From Faucicola sp902506215 (GTDB lineage Bacteria; Pseudomonadota; Gammaproteobacteria; Pseudomonadales; Moraxellaceae), in the NCBI GenBank assembly GCA_016888885.1, contig CP069437.1, positions 2,418,001-2,482,000 on the forward strand: a stretch of 64,000 bases of DNA, written 5' to 3'. Positions 1 through 8,571 of the stretch are shown one piece after another. The position numbers and the translations under genes are program-made. The notes under the pieces are model-generated. The model ran no database searches. It was given only the letters and a program-made list of their open reading frames with translations, and was not told where the DNA came from. Every line of letters starts with the position of its first letter. Positions within the stretch are counted from its first letter, which is position 1.

Positions 1-635
1 TCAATAAACCATCGGGTATGGCGGTGCATGGCGGCAGTGGCGAGAGTTTTGGCGTGATTGAAGCCATGCGAGAAGCAACGGGTAAAAAATACCTTGAGTT
101 GGTACACCGCATTGACAAAGATACCTCTGGCTTGCTGATGATTGCCAAAAAACGCTCAACCCTTAAAACTTTACAAGAGCATTTGCGAGAAAAAACCTTG
201 CAAAAAACCTATCTGTGTTTGGTCGCAGGTTGGATAAGTAGCGAAACACAAACCATTGATAAACCGCTACTAAAATACACGTTGCCTGCCACACAAGAAG
301 GCAAAAGCGGTGAACGCCGTGTCAAAGTGGATGTAAAATCCGAAGATAGCAAGCCAAGCCAAACCCAAATTAACGTGTTGCAAAAATTTGAGTTGAATGG
401 TCAAAAAGTCAGCTTAATTGAAGCCAAGCCGTTGACAGGGCGTACCCACCAAATTCGGGTGCATTTGGCGAGTATCGGGCATCCATTATTGGGTGATGAT
501 AAATACAATCCGAATGTAGCTAAAGGCGATAAAAGCGTGCGCCGTTTGTGCTTGCATGCTTATCAGCTCGAAATTCCGGAATATGAAACGATTACAGCCG
601 AATTGCCAGAGGATATGCAAAGTTTAATAGGATGA
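1..635 (+). CDS. rluC: 23S rRNA pseudouridine synthase RluC, 3' part (5' end outside window)
   Basis: The reading frame is open from the first complete codon at position 3 and ends in TGA at 633-635, so the N-terminal S4-like domain lies outside the window. The visible part is the RsuA/RluA catalytic domain: it carries HRIDKDTSGLL, whose Asp after HRI is the catalytic aspartate of this family, and TGRTHQIRVHLASIGHPLLG, the conserved RluA-family C-terminal motif. RluC makes three pseudouridines (955, 2504 and 2580 in E. coli numbering) in 23S rRNA. The run NKPSG followed by AVHGGSG is typical of RluC rather than RluD or RluA. A secreted-protein gene follows after 6 bases. Confidence 0.9.
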   Translation, partial: NKPSGMAVHGGSGESFGVIEAMREATGKKYLELVHRIDKDTSGLLMIAKKRSTLKTLQEHLREKTLQKTYLCLVAGWISSETQTIDKPLLKYTLPATQEGKSGERRVKVDVKSEDSKPSQTQINVLQKFELNGQKVSLIEAKPLTGRTHQIRVHLASIGHPLLGDDKYNPNVAKGDKSVRRLCLHAYQLEIPEYETITAELPEDMQSLIG

Positions 636-641
636 TAAATA

Positions 642-1139
642 ATGAAAAAATTTGTTAAGTTATTCCAAGTTTGCACCTGTTTAGGATTTATTTTAGTAGG
701 GCAAATTGCCTATGCCATCCCTGCTCAATCCCATACTATGTCAAAGCTTTATAATGAGATTACTAAAGATAGTAATTACGTTAATTTAACAACTATGTTA
801 TCTCATAATCTTACTAACGAAATCATTACTAAAAGACAAGAGGTTCTAAACAAAACTGAAAATTTCGATGAAAAAACGTTATCAAAACTTAATCAATTGG
901 ATACAGAATTAGTCAATAGGGCAATTCAATTACAATTATTTGACAGTTGGAAAAATGACTATACTGAAGAAGATTTGCAAATCATGTTAGAAAATACGGA
1001 TAAAGAACGACTTTCACAGCTACCAAGCCCATTACAAATTAATATCAGTCAGTTACCGAATTATTTTGAAAAAGCAATGGAAGATATTAATTATGTTGAT
1101 AGGCAGTTAAAGATAATCCCAATTGATTTTGACAATTAG
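642..1139 (+). CDS. Orphan secreted protein, function unknown
   Basis: 165 residues that I do not recognise. A clear signal peptide is present: basic MKKFVK, a hydrophobic core at about residues 7-23, and a likely signal peptidase I site after AYA at residue 25. The predicted mature part is about 140 residues, mostly helical and charged, rich in Asn, Leu and Lys, without cysteine or any catalytic motif I can name. Base composition is visibly more AT-rich than rluC before it and the HAD gene after it, which hints at a recent arrival or weak constraint. It starts 6 bases after the rluC stop and its TAG is directly followed by the next gene, so it is probably co-transcribed with both. The signal peptide suggests a periplasmic location. 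Confidence 0.7.
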   Translation: MKKFVKLFQVCTCLGFILVGQIAYAIPAQSHTMSKLYNEITKDSNYVNLTTMLSHNLTNEIITKRQEVLNKTENFDEKTLSKLNQLDTELVNRAIQLQLFDSWKNDYTEEDLQIMLENTDKERLSQLPSPLQINISQLPNYFEKAMEDINYVDRQLKIIPIDFDN

Positions 1140-1148
1140 GTGAAAAAA

Positions 1149-1796
1149 ATGAAAAACCTTAACCAAAAATCATTAATTATCTTTGACTGGGATGGTACGC
1201 TGATGGATTCTATTGGCTTAATCGTCGATGCGATGCGCTATGCGGCTGAAAAGCACGGCTTAACCGTCACCGATGACGCCACCAAATCTATTATTGGTAT
1301 TGCGCTTGTCGATGCGTTTCCGATGCTATTTCCCAATGACAGCGATAAATATGATGAACTTTTAGCGACTTACTCAGAATATTACGTTAAACATTGCGAC
1401 AATGACAAATTGTTTGAAGGTGTCAAAGAACTTATTTCAGATTTACACGCACAAGGCAAAACCTTAGCGATTGCCACAGGGAAAAAACGAAAAGGTCTGG
1501 AGCGAGTATTGCCAAACTCTGGAATTGAAGCCTTTTTCACAACTACCAAAACCGCTGACGAAACCGCAGGTAAGCCCAATCCGCTCATGCTGCAAGCAAT
1601 TTTGAGCGAAACGAATAAAACAGTGGAAGAGGCTGTGTTCGTCGGTGATAGTATTCATGACATCCGTATGGCAAATAATATCAACATGGACAGCATAGCA
1701 GTGAGTTACGGCTGTGAAAAAGCCGATGTTTTGGCAAAAGAACATCCAACCAAGCTTGTGACCACAATCAATGAACTAAAACAACAGCTAATTTAG
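1149..1796 (+). CDS. HAD-superfamily phosphatase, phosphoglycolate phosphatase-like
   Basis: The four HAD motifs are visible: motif I FDWDGTLMDS near the N-terminus (nucleophile and acid Asp), motif II ATGK, motif III Lys in KPNPLML, and motif IV VGDSIHDI. The cap between motifs I and II is helical, as in subfamily IA (phosphoglycolate phosphatase/beta-phosphoglucomutase type). Substrate cannot be read from the sequence; a small phosphoester is likely. The frame also has GTG at 1140, but ATG at 1149 is preferred because AGGTG at 1138-1142 is a good ribosome binding site for it. This gives 215 residues. HAD genes next to rluC are common in gammaproteobacteria. Confidence 0.85.
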   Translation: MKNLNQKSLIIFDWDGTLMDSIGLIVDAMRYAAEKHGLTVTDDATKSIIGIALVDAFPMLFPNDSDKYDELLATYSEYYVKHCDNDKLFEGVKELISDLHAQGKTLAIATGKKRKGLERVLPNSGIEAFFTTTKTADETAGKPNPLMLQAILSETNKTVEEAVFVGDSIHDIRMANNINMDSIAVSYGCEKADVLAKEHPTKLVTTINELKQQLI

Positions 1797-1803
1797 TTTA
1801 GCT

Positions 1804-1832
1804 TTGTGCAGATAACTAACTTCGAGTAGAAT
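1804..1832 (+). promoter_or_regulatory. Candidate sigma-70 promoter for rng
   Basis: TTGTGC at 1804-1809 and TAGAAT at 1827-1832 are separated by 17 bases. The start of transcription would fall near 1839, about 28 bases before the rng ATG. This sits in the only gap between the HAD gene and rng. It is a pattern match only. Confidence 0.5.
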
Positions 1833-1866
1833 AACGGCAACTAAAAATTTTAAAAAGCTGTTTACA

Positions 1867-3432
1867 ATGACCGAAGAACTACTCATCAACATCAGCCCAT
1901 CTGAGAGCCGAGTCGCGGTGCTCGAAGATGGGATACTGAACGAAATCTTTATCGAACGCCATAGCAAACTTGGCTCAGTGGGCAATATCTACCTTGGCAC
2001 AGTGGTGCGCGTATTGCCGGGGATGCAGGCGGCGTTTATCGATATTGGGCAATCACGCACCGCGTTTTTGCACGTCAATGATATGCAGACCCTGCGTCCT
2101 AAGCTCTCAGCCATTGAACCGCCCAAACCGCAAAACCCCGCAATTGACAATACCTTAGATCCTGACACCACTACGCTTGCGATGACCACAACCACCTATC
2201 AGCCACCGCCGAGCGAGTTGATAGAAAACCGCTTGTATGAAGGACAGCGTATCTTGGTGCAAGTGATTAAAGACCAATTAGGCAGTAAAGGCGCACGACT
2301 GACGACGGATGTGTCATTGCCTTCGCGTTATTTGGTGTACTTGCCATATGGTGAACATATCGGGATTTCACAGCGGATTGATGGCGATGAGCGAGAGCGG
2401 TTAAAAACACAGCTTAGCGAGCTGATGCACCAAGTCAATCTACAAGGCGGATTGATTGCCCGTACCGCTGCCGAAAATATCCCGCAATCCAAACTAGAAG
2501 AAGATATTTATTATCTACTGCAGCTTTGGCGGATGGTACAAGCCCGCCGTGAGCAAACGCCGCCCCATCGCCGTTTTGAGCTGATTTATCAAGATTTATC
2601 GCTGCCTTTGCGCGCGATTCGAGATTTGATTGGTGAGCAGACTGAAAGGGTGACGGTCGATAACGCCAGAGTGTTTGACGCTATCCGTCATTTTGCCAAA
2701 GAATTTGTGCCACTCATTTATCCACGTATTCAATTGTACGAAGGCGAGCAGGCGTTATTTGATGTTCACCGCGTTGAAGAGGATTTAAAAGACGCGCTCA
2801 ATCGCCGTGTCAATCTCAAATCAGGCGGTTATCTTATCATCGACCAAACCGAAGCCATGACTACCATTGATGTCAATACAGGCTCATTTGTCGGAGGGCG
2901 TTCCCTTGAAGATACGGTGTATAAAACCAATTTAGAGGCCACCCACGCCATCGCCCGTCAGCTGCGACTGCGTAATTTGGGCGGGATTATCATTCTTGAC
3001 TTTATCGATATGCAAGAGCAACAACACCGCGATGACGTGCTAGCAAGCCTGCAAGAACAGCTCAAACGTGACTATGCCAAAACCAACATCAGCGAAGTCT
3101 CAGCGCTTGGGCTGATAGAGATGACTCGCAAACGCACGCGAGAGAGCCTACAACAACAGCTTTGCGAGCCGTGTCCAACCTGTGGTGGTAAAGGGTTTGT
3201 CAAAAGCGCCGAAACCGTGTGTCTGGAGATTTTCCGCGAATTGATGCGCTGCGCTAGAACCTACAACGCCCCTAGGAAATTTACCGTGGTCGCAAATAGC
3301 GGGGTGATTGATTTGCTTGAAACCATTGAAGCAGATACAGTGGCAGAGATGGAATATTTGCTGGGTCGTCCGATTAACTTGGAGAGTGATAACCGTTTTA
3401 ATCAAGAACAATATGATATTTTGCTAGATTAG
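1867..3432 (+). CDS. rng: Ribonuclease G (RNase E/G family)
   Basis: 521-residue endoribonuclease of the RNase E/G family, which matures the 5' end of 16S rRNA and takes part in mRNA decay. The N-terminal S1 domain starts near residue 38 (VGNIYLGTVVRVLPGMQAAF). The DNase I-like catalytic part has the two metal-binding aspartates, D335 in TTIDVNTGSF and D378 in IILDFIDM. The zinc-link CPTC is at residues 436-439. There is no long C-terminal scaffold, so it is RNase G rather than RNase E. The S1 region carries a Pro/Thr-rich insertion at about residues 80-115, making it about 30 residues longer than E. coli RNase G. ATG is the start; a 17-base-spaced promoter lies just before it. Confidence 0.95.
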   Translation: MTEELLINISPSESRVAVLEDGILNEIFIERHSKLGSVGNIYLGTVVRVLPGMQAAFIDIGQSRTAFLHVNDMQTLRPKLSAIEPPKPQNPAIDNTLDPDTTTLAMTTTTYQPPPSELIENRLYEGQRILVQVIKDQLGSKGARLTTDVSLPSRYLVYLPYGEHIGISQRIDGDERERLKTQLSELMHQVNLQGGLIARTAAENIPQSKLEEDIYYLLQLWRMVQARREQTPPHRRFELIYQDLSLPLRAIRDLIGEQTERVTVDNARVFDAIRHFAKEFVPLIYPRIQLYEGEQALFDVHRVEEDLKDALNRRVNLKSGGYLIIDQTEAMTTIDVNTGSFVGGRSLEDTVYKTNLEATHAIARQLRLRNLGGIIILDFIDMQEQQHRDDVLASLQEQLKRDYAKTNISEVSALGLIEMTRKRTRESLQQQLCEPCPTCGGKGFVKSAETVCLEIFRELMRCARTYNAPRKFTVVANSGVIDLLETIEADTVAEMEYLLGRPINLESDNRFNQEQYDILLD

Positions 3433-3766
3433 CCTATTGCTTTTACCCAAAAAATCGGTATAATACAGCCCACTTAACTTATTGCAGGGCGACGAAGATG
3501 ATTCGTCAATTCATAAAAGAATAAGCCCTTTAATACAGTCGCTCCATTGATTGCGACACGAAATTAAAGAATACAGTTTCACCGACTATTAATAATGCTA
3601 TCTATGTATTGCAAGTTAATAGTTTGAGTGGGACTGAAATTTTTTTATTTTCAAAAAGTGCCTGTCAAGAACAGGTAAAAAATGCAAGTTAGGTGTTTAC
3701 TCAATAACAGCTTAACACCCAACGCAAATTAACCCATATCAAACTTTATATTAGGAGCTTACTGGC
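3433..3766 (+). promoter_or_regulatory. S10 operon promoter and structured 5' leader
   Basis: This 334-base gap holds a promoter and a long leader. TTGCTT at 3437-3442 and TATAAT at 3459-3464 are 16 bases apart, so the transcript would begin near 3471 and carry about 295 untranslated bases. The leader can fold into several stems: AGGGC 3486-3490 with GCCCT 3535-3539, enclosing GACGAA 3491-3496 with TTCGTC 3502-3507; CCTGT 3661-3665 with ACAGG 3671-3675; and an imperfect 12-base pairing of 3688-3699 with 3712-3723. AGGAG at 3753-3757 is the rpsJ ribosome binding site. In E. coli the S10 leader is the target of L4 autoregulation; whether this leader works the same way is inference. Confidence 0.6.
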
Positions 3767-4078
3767 ATGGCTAACCAGAAAATCCGTATCAGACTTAAAT
3801 CTTTTGACCATCGTCTGATTGACCAATCAGCTCAAGAGATTGTTGATACCGCAAAACGCACAGGTGCACAAGTTCGTGGTCCAGTACCGCTACCAACTCG
3901 CATTGAACGCTTTAACATCTTAACCTCACCACACGTGAACAAAGATGCCCGTGACCAATACGAAATCCGCACATTCAAACGTATGGTAGATATCGTTCAG
4001 CCTACTGACAAAACAGTCGATGCACTGATGAAGTTAGATTTGGCGGCGGGTGTTGATGTACAAATCGCATTAGGCTAA
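3767..4078 (+). CDS. rpsJ: 30S ribosomal protein S10 (NusE)
   Basis: 103 residues, the usual S10 length, matching along its whole length (KIRIRLKSFDHRLID near the start, RTFKRMVDI near the end). S10 sits in the head of the 30S subunit and also acts as NusE in transcription antitermination with NusB. It is the first gene of the S10 operon, with AGGAG 9 bases before the ATG. rplC follows after 68 bases. No unusual residue seen. Confidence 0.98.
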   Translation: MANQKIRIRLKSFDHRLIDQSAQEIVDTAKRTGAQVRGPVPLPTRIERFNILTSPHVNKDARDQYEIRTFKRMVDIVQPTDKTVDALMKLDLAAGVDVQIALG

Positions 4079-4146
4079 CCCCTTAGGTTTCATCCTTAGG
4101 ACTCAGACCTATATTGAATAACAGTAAAAATTAAGAGGTTAACAAC

Positions 4147-4785
4147 ATGGCGATCGGTTTAGTCGGAAAAAAATGCGGCATGACTCGTATCTTCACAGAA
4201 GCAGGTGTTTCAATTCCTGTAACTGTTGTTGAAGTTACTGCCAACCGTATCTCTCAAATCAAAACACAAGACACAGACGGCTACCAAGCTATCCAAGTAA
4301 CAACTGGTGAACGTCGTGATTCTCGTGTTAATGCAGCTCAAAAAGGTCACTTTGCAAAAGCTGGTGTTGCTGCAGGTCGTGGCACTTGGGAATTTCGCGT
4401 CGAAGACAGCGAACTTGAAGGCCGCGAAGCAGGTAGTGAAATCGCTGCTGACTTGTTCCAAGTAGGTCAAATCGTTGACGTAATTGGTACCAGCAAAGGT
4501 AAAGGTTTCCAAGGCGGTATCAAACGCCACAACTTCCGTTCACAAGATTGGACACATGGTAACTCAGTATCTCACCGCGTGGTGGGTTCTACAGGTCAAA
4601 ACCAAACACCGGGTCGTGTATTTAAAGGCAAAAAAATGCCAGGTCAAATGGGTAACAAACGTGTGACCGTACAAGGCTTAGAAGTGATTTCAGTTGATGC
4701 TGAAAAAGGTATCCTAGTTATCAAGGGTGCAATTCCTGGTGCCAACGGTGGCGACGTTATCGTACGTCCATCAGTTAAAGCTTAA
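4147..4785 (+). CDS. rplC: 50S ribosomal protein L3
   Basis: 212 residues, normal for bacterial L3, beginning with the typical IGLVGKKCGMTRIF. L3 is an early assembly protein of the 50S subunit whose central extension (here around SVSHRVVGSTGQNQTPGRVF) reaches toward the peptidyl transferase centre and carries the glutamine methylated by PrmB in E. coli. AAGAGG precedes the ATG. It lies between rpsJ and rplD in the S10 operon. Confidence 0.98.
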   Translation: MAIGLVGKKCGMTRIFTEAGVSIPVTVVEVTANRISQIKTQDTDGYQAIQVTTGERRDSRVNAAQKGHFAKAGVAAGRGTWEFRVEDSELEGREAGSEIAADLFQVGQIVDVIGTSKGKGFQGGIKRHNFRSQDWTHGNSVSHRVVGSTGQNQTPGRVFKGKKMPGQMGNKRVTVQGLEVISVDAEKGILVIKGAIPGANGGDVIVRPSVKA

Positions 4786-4799
4786 TCAAGGGGATTAAC

Positions 4800-5402
4800 G
4801 TGAATCTAAATACAGTAACAGGTTCGGCGGTTGAGCTATCAGACGTAGCATTTGGTCGTGAATTCAACGAAGCACTTGTACACCAAGTAGTTACCGCTTA
4901 TTTAGCGGGTGGTCGTCAAGGTAGCCGTGCTCAAAAAACGCGTGGTGAAGTATCTGGCGGTGGTAAAAAACCATGGCGTCAAAAAGGTACTGGCCGTGCA
5001 CGTGCAGGTTCCATCCGTAGCCCAATTTGGGTTGGTGGTGGTCGCGCATTTGCAGCCAAACCACAAGATTGGTCACAAAAAGTGAACCGTAAAATGTACC
5101 GTGGTGCCATGCAATGCATTCTTGCTGAATTGATTCGTCAAGACCGTTTGGTATTGGTTGATGACATCAGCATTTCAGCACCAAAAACTAAAGAGCTTAT
5201 CGCTAAACTTAAAGACTTAAATGCCCCTAAAGCATTGATCGTTACCAATGAAGTTGACGAAAATCTTTACTTAGCTGCTCGCAATATTCCATACGTCAGC
5301 GTACTAGGTAGCACTGAAGTTGATCCAGTTAGCCTAATTGCGTTTGACAAAGTCATCATGTCTGTCGCAGCCGCCAAAGAAATTGAGGGAGTGTTAGCAT
5401 GA
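4800..5402 (+). CDS. rplD: 50S ribosomal protein L4
   Basis: 200 residues, the usual length. The long basic loop that lines the exit tunnel is visible (GRQGSRAQKTRGEVSGGGKK, then PWRQKGTGRARAG). The start is GTG at 4800, preceded by AAGGGG; no ATG fits better. The final ATGA at 5399-5402 overlaps the rplW start, a sign of translational coupling. In E. coli L4 also represses its own operon through the S10 leader, so the structured leader at 3471-3766 may be its target. Confidence 0.97.
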   Translation: MNLNTVTGSAVELSDVAFGREFNEALVHQVVTAYLAGGRQGSRAQKTRGEVSGGGKKPWRQKGTGRARAGSIRSPIWVGGGRAFAAKPQDWSQKVNRKMYRGAMQCILAELIRQDRLVLVDDISISAPKTKELIAKLKDLNAPKALIVTNEVDENLYLAARNIPYVSVLGSTEVDPVSLIAFDKVIMSVAAAKEIEGVLA

Positions 5403-5722
5403 ATAACGCAAGACTATATCAGGTACTAAAAGCACCTGTATTTTCAGAAAAATCTCAAATCTTGGGCGATACTTTAGGTGTGCAAGTGTTCAAAGTTGAC
5501 ACCAACGCGACAAAAAAAGAGATTAAAAAAGCCGTAGAATTAATGTTTGAAGGTGTTGAAGTAGTTAAAGTTAACACTTTAAATGTTAAAGGTAAGACAA
5601 AGCGATTTGGTCGCACGGTAGGTCGTCGTCAAGACTTCAAAAAAGCCTATGTGACCTTAAAAGCTGGTCAAGATGTTCAAGTAGCCGACGTAGCAGAACA
5701 ACCTGCTGCTGACAACGAATAA
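5399..5722 (+). CDS. rplW: 50S ribosomal protein L23
   Basis: 107 residues, slightly longer than E. coli L23 (100) because of a short acidic C-terminal tail (QPAADNE). L23 lies at the tunnel exit and docks trigger factor and SRP. The motif VNTLNVKGKTKRFGR is characteristic. The start overlaps the rplD stop by four bases (ATGA). Confidence 0.97.
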   Translation: MNNARLYQVLKAPVFSEKSQILGDTLGVQVFKVDTNATKKEIKKAVELMFEGVEVVKVNTLNVKGKTKRFGRTVGRRQDFKKAYVTLKAGQDVQVADVAEQPAADNE

Positions 5723-5732
5723 GGATTACACA

Positions 5733-6563
5733 ATGCCTATCGTAAAAGCCAAACCGACATCACCAGGTCGCCGATTTGTCGAGAAAGTGGTGCATCCACA
5801 CCTTCATAAAGGTCGTCCTTATGCAGCATTAGTAGAGTCAAAAGGCAAAACTGGTGGTCGTAACAACAACGGTCGCATCACTACCCGTCATATCGGTGGT
5901 GGTCATAAACAGCATTACCGTGTTGTTGACTTCAAACGTAACAAAGACAATATCCCTGCTGTTGTAGAGCGTATTGAGTACGATCCAAACCGTACTGCAC
6001 ACATCGCACTACTTAAATATGCAGACGGTGAGCGTCGTTACATCATCGCACCAAAAAAATTGCAACAAGGCGATACCGTTATTTCTGGTGAAACTGCACC
6101 AATTCGCCCAGGTAACTGCTTACCACTACGTAGCATTCCAGTAGGTACAGTGATTCACAATATCGAACTTAAAATCGGTAAAGGTGCACAGATCGCTCGT
6201 TCAGCAGGTGCTGCGGTTCAATTATTGGGTCGTGATGGTATCTATGCAATCGTTCGTTTACGTTCAGGCGAAACTCGTCGTATCCACGTAAATTGTCGTG
6301 CGGTTATCGGTGAAGTATCAAACACTGAAAATAACCTTAAATCATTGGGTAAAGCAGGTGCCAATCGCTGGCGTGGCGTTCGTCCTACCGTTCGTGGTAC
6401 TGCAATGAACCCAGTTGACCATCCACACGGTGGTGGTGAAGGTCGTAACTTCGGTAAACACCCAACCAGCCCATGGGGTCAAAAGGCTAAAGGCCTTAAA
6501 ACACGTTCTAACAAACGTACTGACCACATGATTATCCGCCGTCGTCGCGTCAATAAGAAATAA
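5733..6563 (+). CDS. rplB: 50S ribosomal protein L2
   Basis: 276 residues, close to E. coli L2 (273). It shows the RNA-binding OB-fold and SH3-like domains and the C-terminal motif NPVDHPHGGGEGR with the conserved histidine near the peptidyl transferase centre. L2 is needed for subunit joining and peptide transfer. It is preceded by AAGGA and followed by rpsS after 11 bases. Confidence 0.98.
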   Translation: MPIVKAKPTSPGRRFVEKVVHPHLHKGRPYAALVESKGKTGGRNNNGRITTRHIGGGHKQHYRVVDFKRNKDNIPAVVERIEYDPNRTAHIALLKYADGERRYIIAPKKLQQGDTVISGETAPIRPGNCLPLRSIPVGTVIHNIELKIGKGAQIARSAGAAVQLLGRDGIYAIVRLRSGETRRIHVNCRAVIGEVSNTENNLKSLGKAGANRWRGVRPTVRGTAMNPVDHPHGGGEGRNFGKHPTSPWGQKAKGLKTRSNKRTDHMIIRRRRVNKK

Positions 6564-6574
6564 GGAATAATTTC

Positions 6575-6850
6575 ATGCCTCGTTCATTGAAAAAAGGTCC
6601 ATTCATCGATGCGCACTTGTTTGCCAAAGTTGAGAATGCGTTAGAAACTAACTCACGCAAACCAATCAAAACTTGGTCACGTCGCTCAATGATTTTGCCA
6701 CAAATGGTCGGCTTAACTATTTCTGTTCATAACGGTCGTACACACGTACCTGTTATCGTAAACGAGCAAATGGTTGGTCATAAACTTGGTGAATTCGCCC
6801 CAACCCGTACATATCGTGGTCATGGCGTTGACAAGAAATCTAAGAAATAA
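6575..6850 (+). CDS. rpsS: 30S ribosomal protein S19
   Basis: 91 residues, standard length, starting MPRSLKKGPFIDAHL. S19 lies in the head of the 30S subunit and contacts S13 and the tRNA region. The motif HKLGEFAPTRTYRGH near the C-terminus is diagnostic. rplV starts 10 bases downstream. Confidence 0.98.
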   Translation: MPRSLKKGPFIDAHLFAKVENALETNSRKPIKTWSRRSMILPQMVGLTISVHNGRTHVPVIVNEQMVGHKLGEFAPTRTYRGHGVDKKSKK

Positions 6851-6860
6851 GGTGCTCATC

Positions 6861-7190
6861 ATGGAAGTAACTGCAAAATTACGCGGTGCCGCCATTTCGG
6901 CACAAAAAGTACGCTTAGTTGCTGACGAAGTTCGCGGCAAATCAATTGAGCGTGCATTAGATATCTTAACCTTTAGCAACAAAAAAGCCGCTAAATTGGT
7001 TAAAAAATGCTTAGAATCTGCGATTGCTAACGCTGAGCATAACAATGGTTTAGACATCGATACATTGCGTGTTTCTACCATTTATGTGGATGAAGGTATT
7101 ACGTTAAAACGTGTTTTACCACGTGCCAAAGGTCGTGCTGACCGTATTAGCAAACGTACTTGCCACATCACAGTTAAGGTAGGAGCATAA
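6861..7190 (+). CDS. rplV: 50S ribosomal protein L22
   Basis: 109 residues from ATG at 6861, matching the normal L22 length (110 in E. coli). The frame is open further upstream into rpsS, but MEVTAKLRGAAISAQKVRLV is the conserved family start and AAGGTG lies before it. The beta-hairpin extending into the exit tunnel lies around residues 80-100 (TLKRVLPRAKGRADRI). rpsC follows after one base. Confidence 0.97.
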   Translation: MEVTAKLRGAAISAQKVRLVADEVRGKSIERALDILTFSNKKAAKLVKKCLESAIANAEHNNGLDIDTLRVSTIYVDEGITLKRVLPRAKGRADRISKRTCHITVKVGA

Positions 7191-7191
7191 T

Positions 7192-7944
7192 ATGGGACAG
7201 AAAGTTCATCCAATCGGCATCCGTCTTGGCGTAATCCGTAAATCAAACGCTAACTGGTATGCAGATCCAAAAAAATACTCTGAATACTTAATCAACGACT
7301 TACAAGTTCGTAAATATTTAGAGAAAAAGCTTAAAGCAGCGATGATCAGCGGTATTAGCATCGAACGTCCTACGGGCGCAGCTAAAATCACCATCGCCAC
7401 GGCACGTCCTGGTATCATCATTGGTAAAAAAGGCGAAGATATTGAAAGCCTACAAAAAGAACTTACCAAATTAATGGGTGTACCAGCACAAGTTAGCATT
7501 GAAGAAATCACCCAACCAGACTTAGACGCACGTCTAGTAGCTGACGGTATTGCTTCACAACTTGAACGTCGTGTCATGTTCCGCCGTGCTATGAAACGTG
7601 CTGTTCAAAACAGTATGAAAGCTGGTGCACAAGGTATCAAAGTCGAGCTATCAGGTCGTCTTGGTGGCGCTGAGATTGCTCGCTCAGAGTGGTATCGTGA
7701 AGGTCGTGTACCTTTGCATACATTACGTGCTGACATTGACTACTCAAATGTACGCGCAGAAACCACTTACGGTACTATCGGTGTAAAAGTTTGGATTTTC
7801 CGTGGTGAAGTGCTTGACGGCATGAACCGTGTATATAATCCAGTCAAAGAAGAAAAGCAAGCACGTGCACCTCAAAAACGTCGTGCTCGTAATGATCGTA
7901 GCGACCGCCCACGTAGTGAGCGCCCAGCTAAAGACAGAGGTTAA
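7192..7944 (+). CDS. rpsC: 30S ribosomal protein S3
   Basis: 250 residues. The KH domain with GIIIGKKGEDIE (GxxG loop) and the C-terminal S3 domain are intact. S3 lines the mRNA entry tunnel and has helicase activity together with S4 and S5. The C-terminus carries an extra Arg/Asp/Pro-rich tail of about 20 residues beyond the E. coli protein (233 aa), rich in RSDRPRSERP-type repeats and probably disordered. rplP begins 5 bases downstream. Confidence 0.97.
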   Translation: MGQKVHPIGIRLGVIRKSNANWYADPKKYSEYLINDLQVRKYLEKKLKAAMISGISIERPTGAAKITIATARPGIIIGKKGEDIESLQKELTKLMGVPAQVSIEEITQPDLDARLVADGIASQLERRVMFRRAMKRAVQNSMKAGAQGIKVELSGRLGGAEIARSEWYREGRVPLHTLRADIDYSNVRAETTYGTIGVKVWIFRGEVLDGMNRVYNPVKEEKQARAPQKRRARNDRSDRPRSERPAKDRG

Positions 7945-7949
7945 TCGAT

Positions 7950-8363
7950 ATGTTACAACCAAAACGTACCAAGTTTCGTAAAGTACAAAAAGGACGTAAT
8001 ACGGGGTTAGCTCACCGTGGTAGTAGCGTATCTTTTGGTACAATCGGACTTAAATCAGTAGAACGTGGTCGTATGACTGCACGTCAAATCGAAGCTGCTC
8101 GTCGTACGATTTCACGTCGTATCAAGCGCGGTGGTAAAATTTGGATTCGTGTATTCCCAGACAAACCAATTACCGAAAAACCACTAGAAGTTCGTATGGG
8201 TAAAGGTAAAGGTCCAGTAGAATACTGGGTATGCGAAATCAAACCAGGCAAAATGCTTTATGAAATCGAAGGGGTTTCTGACGAGCTAGCAACTGAAGCG
8301 TTCACGCTTGCAGCTGCCAAGTTGCCTTTCAAAACCACCATTGTTAAACGGACGATAATGTAA
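7950..8363 (+). CDS. rplP: 50S ribosomal protein L16
   Basis: 137 residues, the standard length, starting MLQPKRTKFRKVQKGRN. L16 sits near the A site and is required for late 50S assembly. The motif GGKIWIRVFPDKP contains the Arg hydroxylated by RoxA/YcfD in E. coli. The stop overlaps the rpmC start by one base (TAATG at 8361-8365). Confidence 0.98.
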   Translation: MLQPKRTKFRKVQKGRNTGLAHRGSSVSFGTIGLKSVERGRMTARQIEAARRTISRRIKRGGKIWIRVFPDKPITEKPLEVRMGKGKGPVEYWVCEIKPGKMLYEIEGVSDELATEAFTLAAAKLPFKTTIVKRTIM

Positions 8364-8569
8364 TGAAGATCAGTGAACTTAAAGACAAATCAGTCGAAGA
8401 GCTGACCCAATTACTAGACGAAAAGCAATTAGAAACATTTCGTCTTCGTATGGCAAAAGCCACTGGTCAGTTAGGCAACACCCATGAGATTAAAGCAAAT
8501 CGTCGTACGATTGCTCAAATCAAGACTCTTATCTCTGAAAAACAGAACACCGAAAACCAAGGGGCTTAA
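8363..8569 (+). CDS. rpmC: 50S ribosomal protein L29
   Basis: 68 residues forming two long helices (MKISELKDKSVEELTQLL at the start). L29 lies next to L23 at the tunnel exit. It shares the last base of the rplP stop, so the two are coupled. rpsQ starts 2 bases after its stop. Confidence 0.97.
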   Translation: MKISELKDKSVEELTQLLDEKQLETFRLRMAKATGQLGNTHEIKANRRTIAQIKTLISEKQNTENQGA

Positions 8570-8571
8570 TC

